From the NCBI GenBank assembly GCA_964649895.1, contig CAZYRX010000081.1, forward strand, positions 1-6,021: DNA of 6,021 nucleotides, read 5' to 3'. This stretch comes from Halanaerobium sp964649895. GTDB taxonomy: Bacteria; Bacillota; Halanaerobiia; Halanaerobiales; Halanaerobiaceae. The translations under genes and the position numbers were made by a program. Each line of letters starts with the position of its first letter. Position 1 is the stretch's first letter. Shown piece after piece: positions 1-5,266 of the stretch. The notes below the pieces were generated by a model. That model had not been told where the DNA came from and made no database searches. It was given only the letters and a program-made list of their open reading frames with translations.

Positions 1-737
1 ACTTCTTGCCTTTTAAACTGTGAAGCATAATCAATTAATTCTGATAGTTTTTCATCTACTTTTTTTTCTTCATTTTTTTCTTCCTGCAGCACCACAAATT
101 TTATCTTATTTTTATTATAATCTCCTAGTATCATCTTAAAACTATCAACTTGATTATTCTCGCAGCCAAGACCTAAAAATAATACTCCACCTGTATTTGG
201 ATGTTTAGACAATGATGCTAATATTTTTTGAGTATTTTTCAAATCATCCCCTAATTGTGAGCAGCCATAAGGATGAGGATAAGAATATATTCCATCAATA
301 ATATTATTATTGATTTTATCTATATGTTTTTCTTTTGCTTTTTTAGTATAAAATTCACTTAACTTATTTATACATCCTACAAGTGGGATGATCCAAATTT
401 CATTTCTAATGCCAACTTTAGAATCCTCTCTTAAATATCCTCTAAAAGTTTTAGTAGATGTATTTTTAGGCTCTATTTTATTAATTTCTTCATATTTATA
501 TTCTATTTTACCTGCTAAGTCAGTCTTTAGATTATGAGTGTGTACCCAATCTCCTTTTTTTATGTTCTTAACTGCCTTACCAATTTTATAACCATACTTT
601 ATAACAGCTTCACCTTTATTTATTTCTTTCAAGGCAACTTTATGCCCCACTGGTATTTTAGCGTTTTCTGTTTTTATTATTTCTAGGGCAACGCTAACAT
701 TATCTTTAGAATTTATAGTAAGAGTCTTATTTCCCAT
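1..737 (-). CDS. uxaA: Altronate dehydratase UxaA (N-terminal half, runs off the window)
   Basis: This enzyme dehydrates D-altronate to 2-keto-3-deoxy-D-gluconate in the cytoplasm; the family is iron-dependent. I translated 245 codons from the ATG at 737. The rest, about half of a roughly 495-residue family, lies beyond base 1. Residues 1 to about 80 form the SAF-type N-terminal domain (GHKVAL at 31-36, VIKYGYKIG at 45-53, HTHN at 66-69). The catalytic domain follows, with VGIRNEIWIIP at 108-118, VGC at 120-122, HPYGCSQLGDD at 155-165, and KHPNTGGVLFLGLGCENNQ at 178-196. Cys122, Cys159 and Cys192 sit in blocks that match E. coli UxaA almost word for word. The start overlaps the end of uxaB by 11 bases and is preceded by GGGTGAT at 742-748, five bases from ATG counted from its A, so translation is probably coupled to uxaB. 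It is the third enzyme of the operon. Function is secure from motif matches. Confidence 0.95.
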   Translation of the reverse strand, partial: MGNKTLTINSKDNVSVALEIIKTENAKIPVGHKVALKEINKGEAVIKYGYKIGKAVKNIKKGDWVHTHNLKTDLAGKIEYKYEEINKIEPKNTSTKTFRGYLREDSKVGIRNEIWIIPLVGCINKLSEFYTKKAKEKHIDKINNNIIDGIYSYPHPYGCSQLGDDLKNTQKILASLSKHPNTGGVLFLGLGCENNQVDSFKMILGDYNKNKIKFVVLQEEKNEEKKVDEKLSELIDYASQFKRQE

Positions 738-2280
738 TTTTATCACCCAATAAATGTTCTAAGCTTTCTTTCATTCCTTTTTTTTCTATCATTTTCATAT
801 TAGAAATTAAAGAATCTGTTAAGCCGGGAAGCTGATTTAAGTCTCTATCCCAGAATTTTTGGTAAGCTAGTAGATCTTCAGCTAAATCTGAAATATCTAT
901 ATCTTCAGCTTCAAATCTGCTCCAAAGATCAGCAAAAAACTGAAGAGCTTTTTTATCGTCATTGATTAAATATTTTTTTCCATTTCTAAAAGCTTTGAGT
1001 TTCCCTGCTTCTAGTTCTGTTCCGTGATAGAAATGAATTAATGCTGCTAGAGCAAAACTTAAATGCTCAGGAACTTTATTATATTTTTCAATATGCTGGA
1101 CAAGTGAAGGTAATACTCTTGTTTTAAATTTAGAAGTAGAATTTAAAGAAATATCAAGCCATTTATGGTCGATATATGGATTTTTGAAACGTTCAAAAAT
1201 CTTGGAAGCAAAATCTGCTAATTCTTCTTCATCTGCATTTAAGGTAGGAATTATATCTTCAAATACTGCTTTTTTAATAAATTCACCCACCAGCTTATCA
1301 TTAACTGCATCTCTTACCAAGTCAATACCTGCCAAATAGGAGACAGGAACTGTTGAAGTATGAGCTCCATTTAAAATTCTAACTTTGGTTGTCCGGTATG
1401 GTGATAAATCATTAACCCACTTCACATTTAAACCGGCTTTATGGAATGGCAGTTTTTCTTTTAAATTTTCATCACCTTCAATAACCCAGAGATGAAAAAT
1501 TTCTCCAGTATCCAGATTCTGATCATGATAACCCAGTTCAGCTTCCAGTTCATCAACCTCATTAAAGGGATAACCTGTTACAATACGATCAACAAGTGTG
1601 TTTAAGAAATAATTTGATTCTTTAATCCACTTAGTAAATCCTGCTTCCAAATTCCAATCTTCTGCTAACTTTAGAATAATACTTTTTAAATTATCTCCAT
1701 TTCGGTCAATTAATTCTACAGGAATTATAATCATACCTTTATTAGGGTCTCCATTAAAAGTTTGATATCTTCTATATAAATATGCAGTCAATTTGCCTGG
1801 GTATGATTCGGGTGGTTTATCACTTAATTTATCATTTTCATTATAGGCAATACCAGCTTCGGTAGTATTTGAGACCACAAATTCTATCTCGGGATTTTCA
1901 GCTAATTTTAAATATTCATCCCATTGATTATAGGACTCAATCCCACGGGAGATAGCTGTGATTACTTCTTTTTTGTTCACTTCTTCACCATTTTCAATTC
2001 CTCTTAAATAAAGAGTGTATAATCCATCCTGTTCATTTAAATTAGAGACCCTACCTTTTTTAATCGGTTGAACAACAACAGCCCTACCTTTAAAAACACC
2101 CTCTTTATTCATTTTATGCAGCATCCAATCAACAAAGGCTCTTAAAAAATTACCTTCACCAATTTGAACTACTTTTTCGGGGTACTCTAGAATTTCTTTG
2201 GGAAAATCAGCAATCTCTGTTCCTAAAAGTTCTGTTTCTAAATATTTGCGATTAAGTATAGATAAATCATTTTTAGACAT
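727..2280 (-). CDS. uxaB: Tagaturonate reductase / altronate oxidoreductase UxaB
   Basis: This enzyme reduces D-tagaturonate to D-altronate with NADH; it belongs to the polyol-specific long-chain (mannitol) dehydrogenase family and is cytoplasmic. The protein has 517 residues against about 483 for E. coli UxaB. Part of the excess is an N-terminal extension: the nucleotide-binding QIGEGNFLRAFVDW is at residues 39-52, some 20 residues further in than in E. coli. Further family blocks are SNTTEAGIAY (137-146), IIIPVELIDRNGD (184-196), TLVDRIVTGYP (228-238) and the catalytic KVRILNGAHT (299-308), with Lys299, Asn304 and His307 of the K-x4-N-x2-H signature present. FRUCTURONATE reductase UxuB is the nearest alternative, but the blocks follow UxaB and the next gene is altronate dehydratase, not mannonate dehydratase. 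The ATG is set by a strong AGGAGGAG at 2285-2292. The gap to the upstream dehydrogenase is 36 bases, consistent with one operon. Nothing looks broken. Confidence 0.95.
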   Translation of the reverse strand: MSKNDLSILNRKYLETELLGTEIADFPKEILEYPEKVVQIGEGNFLRAFVDWMLHKMNKEGVFKGRAVVVQPIKKGRVSNLNEQDGLYTLYLRGIENGEEVNKKEVITAISRGIESYNQWDEYLKLAENPEIEFVVSNTTEAGIAYNENDKLSDKPPESYPGKLTAYLYRRYQTFNGDPNKGMIIIPVELIDRNGDNLKSIILKLAEDWNLEAGFTKWIKESNYFLNTLVDRIVTGYPFNEVDELEAELGYHDQNLDTGEIFHLWVIEGDENLKEKLPFHKAGLNVKWVNDLSPYRTTKVRILNGAHTSTVPVSYLAGIDLVRDAVNDKLVGEFIKKAVFEDIIPTLNADEEELADFASKIFERFKNPYIDHKWLDISLNSTSKFKTRVLPSLVQHIEKYNKVPEHLSFALAALIHFYHGTELEAGKLKAFRNGKKYLINDDKKALQFFADLWSRFEAEDIDISDLAEDLLAYQKFWDRDLNQLPGLTDSLISNMKMIEKKGMKESLEHLLGDKNGK

Positions 2281-2284
2281 TATT

Positions 2285-2292
2285 CTCCTCCT
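2285..2292 (-). promoter_or_regulatory. Strong ribosome binding site of uxaB
   Basis: On the minus strand this reads AGGAGGAG and ends four bases before the ATG at 2280. It is the strongest Shine-Dalgarno match in the operon and fixes the uxaB start. Confidence 0.8.
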
Positions 2293-2316
2293 ATATATTT
2301 AAGAAATATAAGCATT

Positions 2317-3327
2317 TTAGAATTCAACTTGAACTTTAGCCATACTACCATCATTATTATTTAAATCTTTAAAAGCCTGAAGTACATTTTCTTTATCATA
2401 AATGTGGGTGATTATTTTTTCAATGTTTAAATTGTTGTCCTTAACTTCATTTATTAGTGGCTCAAAATCATTTAGACTATTTCTCGAACCATAAATATCC
2501 AGTTCTTTTTTTATTAATAGGGAGTGATTAAATTGAACTTCATCTTTACCATTACCTACTAATATTATTTTGCCACCAAAACATGTATTTTCTATGCATT
2601 GTAAAAATACATCTGGATTTCCCACAGCTTCTATAGAAACATCAACTCCATTATTATTAGTTAACTCTTTTATTTCTTTTGTTAAACTTTTATCTGAAAC
2701 ATTAATTATATTATCTGCACCCATTTCTTCAGCTAATTCTAGTCTTGATTCTAACATATCTGCAACAGCAACTTTAGCTCCAGCAAGTTTTGCAGATAAC
2801 ATTGCAAAGATTCCTATGGGCCCAGCTCCTATAACTAAAACATTATCTCCTTCTTGCACATTACCTCTATTAACAGCATGATAGCCAATAGAGAAGGGTT
2901 CAATTAATGCTAGAGTTTTAGCTGAAAGTCCTTTTCCATCAATTATTCTATCTATCGGCATAGTTATGTATTCAGAAAATGATCCATCTCTTTGGACTCC
3001 CATAGTTTCATTACTCTCACAACAGTTAACTTTACCATTCAAACAAGGATAACATTTTCCACAGTTAAAATATGGATTAGCTGTTACCAACATGCCTTGT
3101 TTTAAACCTAAATCATTATCTTCTATTTCTGCTATTTCTGCAGAAAATTCGTGACCAGGTATTCTAGGATAACTGGCAAAAGGTTGGTTTCCAGTATAAG
3201 TTGCTATATCTGAGCCACAAATACCACAATATTTAATTTTTAAAAGAGCTTCACCCTTTTTTGGTGTTGGCTTTTGCTTATCAACTAATTTAATTTCTCC
3301 TGGACCTTGAATAGACACAACTTTCAA
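2317..3327 (-). CDS. lgoD: Zinc-dependent L-galactonate 5-dehydrogenase-like enzyme (LgoD/YjjN type)
   Basis: This is a medium-chain zinc alcohol dehydrogenase of 336 residues. Catalytic zinc ligands are seen as Cys37 (GICGSD), His59 and Glu60 (GHE), with Glu143 (LIEPF) a likely fourth. The structural zinc lobe is Cys89, Cys92, Cys95 and Cys102 or Cys103. The Rossmann motif GAGPIG is at 167-172, and Asp190 at the end of the second strand predicts NAD rather than NADP. Blocks such as GNQPFASYPRIPGHE (46-60), CLNGKVNCCE (95-104), MGVQRDGSFSEY (109-120) and GSRN (280-283) closely resemble E. coli LgoD (YjjN), which oxidises L-galactonate to D-tagaturonate. The next gene, uxaB, consumes exactly that product. 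L-gulonate 5-dehydrogenase or another polyol dehydrogenase is possible; the substrate is inferred. Start: I chose TTG at 3327, eight bases after AAGGAG. A longer frame from GTG at 3336 is unlikely because that codon shares a base with the Shine-Dalgarno sequence. Confidence 0.85.
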   Translation of the reverse strand: MKVVSIQGPGEIKLVDKQKPTPKKGEALLKIKYCGICGSDIATYTGNQPFASYPRIPGHEFSAEIAEIEDNDLGLKQGMLVTANPYFNCGKCYPCLNGKVNCCESNETMGVQRDGSFSEYITMPIDRIIDGKGLSAKTLALIEPFSIGYHAVNRGNVQEGDNVLVIGAGPIGIFAMLSAKLAGAKVAVADMLESRLELAEEMGADNIINVSDKSLTKEIKELTNNNGVDVSIEAVGNPDVFLQCIENTCFGGKIILVGNGKDEVQFNHSLLIKKELDIYGSRNSLNDFEPLINEVKDNNLNIEKIITHIYDKENVLQAFKDLNNNDGSMAKVQVEF

Positions 3328-3335
3328 AATTATCA

Positions 3336-3341
3336 CTCCTT
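3336..3341 (-). promoter_or_regulatory. Ribosome binding site deciding a TTG start for the dehydrogenase
   Basis: The minus strand reads AAGGAG followed by eight bases and then TTG at 3327. The alternative GTG at 3336-3334 begins with the last G of this site and so cannot be its start codon. Starting at TTG gives the N-terminus MKVVSIQGPG, typical of the family. Confidence 0.75.
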
Positions 3342-3411
3342 ATAATTTATAGGTATTACTATCTTCATTTTTGAAAATAAATTCTATTATTTCTATTAAA
3401 TATTCTTAAAT

Positions 3412-3469
3412 ATTATACTCTAGATAAGATTTTATTATGTTATATACATCTTGTATACATTAATAAGCA
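3412..3469 (-). promoter_or_regulatory. Probable promoter region of the lgoD-uxaB-uxaA operon
   Basis: Two readings are possible. One has a weak -35 TTGCTT (3464-3469), an 18-base spacer and TATATA (3440-3445), which puts the operator across the spacer and -10. The other uses a perfect TATAAT at 3412-3417, whose -35 position would fall at the edge of the operator and has no good match. Either way the operator would block or steer RNA polymerase. The leader before the TTG start would be about 75 to 105 bases; I see no riboswitch or attenuator in it. Confidence 0.4.
3438..3460. promoter_or_regulatory. GntR-type operator upstream of the dehydrogenase operon
   Basis: The plus strand holds TATACAT-C-TTGTATA (3443-3457), an odd-centred palindrome with one mismatch, in which TGTATACA (3452-3459) is itself a perfect palindrome. 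All but one of the 23 bases recur at 4367-4389, in the promoter of the GntR gene. GTATAC-centred palindromes are typical targets of FadR-type GntR regulators such as ExuR/UxuR. Binding by the adjacent regulator is inferred from the duplication and position. Confidence 0.75.
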
Positions 3470-3526
3470 AAAAAAGTTCTTTACTTAGTTTGTTCATTTT
3501 TTTAAAGGTATATCTTTTTAAGTCTT

Positions 3527-3640
3527 ATGATTGTACTGCGAAAAGTTTTAGATCATATTCACTAGAATTGAAAATTAATTTTTAAAATAATGAACCTTAA
3601 TCTAATATTTAAGAAAATAGACTTTTCGCAGTAGAATCAT
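3527..3640. repeat. 114-base inverted-repeat element, MITE-like
   Basis: The left arm at 3527-3546 and the right arm at 3621-3640 are 20 bases long and complementary except at one position (G3533 against G3634). The arms carry ACTGCGAAAAGT and its reverse complement. The 74 bases between them are very AT-rich, contain a further short pair (TTAGAT 3548-3553, ATCTAA 3600-3605) and encode nothing. The pentamer CTTAT occurs at 3524-3528 and directly at 3641-3645, as a target duplication would. It lies 18 bases after the GntR stop. Arms this far apart, without a T-run after the hairpin on the minus strand, argue against an ordinary terminator. A miniature transposable element or solo insertion-sequence ends is my reading; a processed or structured RNA is possible. 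Confidence 0.6.
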
Positions 3641-3658
3641 CTTATTAATTTTTAAATT

Positions 3659-4339
3659 TTATATATTTATATCCATATTTTTTCCCAATTGAGATGCGAC
3701 TTTCCAAGACTTTTGGAGATGTTCCTCCATTTTTGAAGCAGCTTTTTCTATTTTAGAATCTAACATTAAATTTATTATATTTAAATGTTCTTCAATACTA
3801 TCCTCTAAACGGTGATCTTTTTTAGCAGATAAGATTCTTATTCTATGATTTTGAATAAATATTTGCTGCATCATATTAATTAAATATTTATTATCAGATG
3901 CTTTTATTAAAAAGTAATGAAATCTTGCATCTAATTTGGTATAATAAATATCATCCTTTCTATCCGTATAAAATTCTTCAAATAACTTTTTATATTTGAT
4001 CAGTTCATCTTTTTTTATGTTTTTGATTGATAATTTCATAATATATGGTTCCATAAATTTTCTAATCATAAATATATCTCTAATATCTTTCATAGTAATA
4101 TCATTAACAAATATTCCTCTTTTTGCTTTAATATTTATAAGATTTTCTTGTTCTAATTTATTTAATGCTTCTCTAATAGGAGTTCTACTAGCTCCAATCT
4201 CATCTTTCAATTCTTTTTCATTTAAAGAAGCTCCTGGGGGTATTTCACAATTGATTATTTTATTTTTGATAATATGATATGCTTTTTCTTTTAAACTCCA
4301 ATTTTCATATAAAGGTTTCTCTTCATGTATAAAATTCAT
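3659..4339 (-). CDS. FadR-type GntR transcriptional regulator, probable local hexonate repressor
   Basis: A 226-residue DNA-binding regulator. The N-terminal winged helix (about 16-80) shows the GntR pattern: EKAYHIIKNKII, then GASLNEKELKDEIGASRTPIREALNKLEQENLI (36-68) and the wing KAKRGIFV (71-78). The C-terminal helical FCD domain spans about 84-215; Asp137, His141, His185 and His207 are the expected metal ligands that form the effector pocket in this subfamily. Like E. coli LgoR, it sits beside an LgoD-type dehydrogenase. Operators in its own promoter and upstream of the catabolic operon suggest it represses both until a sugar acid binds; which acid (galactonate, tagaturonate or another) is not readable from sequence. 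Start: ATG at 4339, seven bases after AAAGGA (4347-4352). An upstream in-frame TTG at 4378 falls inside the operator and has no ribosome binding site, so I reject it. Confidence 0.9.
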   Translation of the reverse strand: MNFIHEEKPLYENWSLKEKAYHIIKNKIINCEIPPGASLNEKELKDEIGASRTPIREALNKLEQENLINIKAKRGIFVNDITMKDIRDIFMIRKFMEPYIMKLSIKNIKKDELIKYKKLFEEFYTDRKDDIYYTKLDARFHYFLIKASDNKYLINMMQQIFIQNHRIRILSAKKDHRLEDSIEEHLNIINLMLDSKIEKAASKMEEHLQKSWKVASQLGKNMDINI

Positions 4340-4366
4340 CTTTCTTTCCTTTCTTTTAAATTTGAC

Positions 4367-4389
4367 TGTTATATACAACTTGTATACAT
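4367..4389. promoter_or_regulatory. GntR-type operator in the regulator's own promoter
   Basis: The core TATACAACTTGTATA (4372-4386) is a perfect 7-1-7 palindrome. The 23-base block differs at one position from the copy at 3438-3460. It begins at the -10 box and covers the predicted transcription start, the classic layout for autorepression. The protein-DNA pairing is inferred. Confidence 0.8.
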
Positions 4390-4416
4390 AATATATTAAA
4401 AAAACATAATTGTCAA
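4388..4416 (-). promoter_or_regulatory. Sigma-A promoter of the GntR regulator gene
   Basis: On the minus strand there is a perfect -35 TTGACA (4411-4416), a 17-base spacer and TATTAT as -10 (4388-4393, five of six consensus bases). Transcription should start near 4381, in the middle of the operator, giving a leader of about 40 bases. Confidence 0.8.
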
Positions 4417-4518
4417 ACTATTTTTTGAGTAGTCTCCCTATTTTTTAAAATAGCAAAAAATTAAAAAAACGTTAAAAGCAATTTGCAATATCCAATTGTA
4501 AAAAAAAGTAAATTATTA

Positions 4519-4547
4519 TTGAACTTTAAATATTGATTTGATATAAT
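4519..4547 (+). promoter_or_regulatory. Sigma-A promoter of the coiled-coil gene
   Basis: TTGAAC (4519-4524), a 17-base spacer and a perfect TATAAT (4542-4547). Start of transcription is expected near 4554, leaving a leader of about 85 bases before the coding region. An 18-base palindrome, TTGATA-N6-TATCAA (4538-4555), covers the -10 box and the likely start and could be an operator for an unidentified repressor. Confidence 0.65.
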
Positions 4548-4640
4548 ATTATCAATAGATAAAGAAATATATACAAAAGTAAAATCAAGCAATAAAACTG
4601 CTATTAGATGTTCTTCATGGAAATACATAGGAGCAGGGTG

Positions 4641-5189
4641 GTGAATTTTTTGGATAGTCAACTTTTGGACAGCATCAGACAGATTATGAGAGAAGAAACA
4701 GCAGATATTAAAGAAGATATTTCAGTGCTTAAAGAAGACGTATCAGGACTTAAGCAGGACGTATCAGTATTGAAAATGGATGTTTCTGGATTAAAAGGAG
4801 ATGTTTCAGTACTTAAAAAAGATGTATCTGGCTTAAAGCATGATGTGAATAATCTAACAGAAGATATGTCTGTGATGAAGGCAGATGTAACGAACTTAAA
4901 GACAGATGTTAGTGGTCTAAAAGAAGACATGTCTGTGATGAAGACAGATATGAGAGATTTGAAAAATGATGTTGATGGACTGAAAAGTCAAGTTGGAGAG
5001 AATACTATTATTTTGAGAGCTCTTGAAGAAAACAAAGATATTCAGAAAGCTCAAATGGATAAAATTCTGAATGATATTGCGGAATTAAAAGGTGGAAGAA
5101 GCAGATTACTTGAGCTGGAAGATGAATTTATTGAGCATACTCACCAAATAATTATTGAAACAAGCAAACCGCAGTCTAAAGCTGGATGA
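4641..5189 (+). CDS. Heptad-repeat coiled-coil protein, function unknown
   Basis: I do not recognise a named family. The protein of about 182 residues has a short N-terminal part (LDSQLLDSIRQIMREE), then 13 consecutive heptads of the form [V/M]-x-x-[L/M]-K-x-D encoded at 4719-4991, with one Thr for Lys and one Gln for Asp. Then come a less regular helical stretch with LRALEENKDIQKAQMDKILNDIAELKG and a polar tail. Taking V/M as position a and L/M as d, Lys falls at e and Asp at g, which favours a parallel coiled coil held by salt bridges; 91 residues would give a rod of roughly 13-14 nm. There is no signal peptide or membrane segment, so it is probably cytoplasmic. Start is uncertain: GTG at 4641 lies seven bases after AGGAG (4629-4633); GTG 4638 or TTG 4650 are alternatives, and an ATG at 4608 precedes the ribosome binding site. 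It has its own promoter and terminator, so it is a single-gene unit. Confidence 0.8.
   Translation: MNFLDSQLLDSIRQIMREETADIKEDISVLKEDVSGLKQDVSVLKMDVSGLKGDVSVLKKDVSGLKHDVNNLTEDMSVMKADVTNLKTDVSGLKEDMSVMKTDMRDLKNDVDGLKSQVGENTIILRALEENKDIQKAQMDKILNDIAELKGGRSRLLELEDEFIEHTHQIIIETSKPQSKAG
4719..4991 (+). repeat. Tandem 21-base repeat array, 13 units, inside the coiled-coil gene
   Basis: Thirteen 21-base units each encode one heptad. The first six alternate VSVLK and VSGLK types (a 42-base higher-order period; the first unit begins with Ile). The later units show a 63-base period: the stretch encoding MSVMK begins at both 4866 and 4929 with nearly identical bases. Synonymous differences between units show that the array is not a very recent expansion. 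Confidence 0.85.
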
Positions 5190-5213
5190 AATAAAAAATA
5201 ATTTGAATTAATT

Positions 5214-5242
5214 AACCCTCTGGTTTTGGCCAGAGGGTTTTT
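5214..5242 (+). terminator. Rho-independent terminator of the coiled-coil gene
   Basis: A perfect 10-base-pair stem, AACCCTCTGG (5214-5223) with CCAGAGGGTT (5230-5239), a six-base loop and a T-run at 5238-5242. It lies 24 bases after the stop codon. The opposite strand lacks a clean T-run, but the hairpin may also stop the converging minus-strand gene that ends at 5267. Confidence 0.9.
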
Positions 5243-5266
5243 GGATGAATAGTTAAGATATAGTTT

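Noticed and set aside
2570..2881. Open frame of 103 codons on the plus strand
   Set aside because: It lies wholly inside the well-supported zinc dehydrogenase on the other strand, has low-complexity Ser/Ile/Ala-rich content and no family resemblance.
3527..3640. Reading the inverted repeat as the GntR gene's Rho-independent terminator
   Set aside because: The arms are separated by 74 bases and are not followed by a T-run on the minus strand, so it does not fit a normal intrinsic terminator, though some terminating effect cannot be excluded.
3996..4277. Open frame of 93 codons on the plus strand, hydrophobic
   Set aside because: It is antisense to the GntR regulator; the hydrophobic look is what an AT-rich antisense frame gives, and there is no ribosome binding site.
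4438..4453. Small palindrome CTATTTT-TT-AAAATAG between the divergent promoters
   Set aside because: It is made of A/T runs with only one G/C pair per arm and a two-base loop; in DNA this AT-rich it is easily due to chance.
4461..4661. Open frame of 66 codons on the minus strand with hydrophobic stretches
   Set aside because: It covers the promoter, leader and start of the coiled-coil gene, has no supporting ribosome binding site and resembles translated AT-rich intergenic DNA.
4658..4930. Open frame of 90 codons on the minus strand with a Thr-Ser-rich heptad-like period
   Set aside because: Its periodicity is the mirror image of the 21-base tandem repeats of the coiled-coil gene; it is not an independent gene.
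4719..4991. Possible CRISPR-like or noncoding tandem array
   Set aside because: The repeats are contiguous 21-base units in one open frame with no spacers and synonymous variation, so they are coding heptads.
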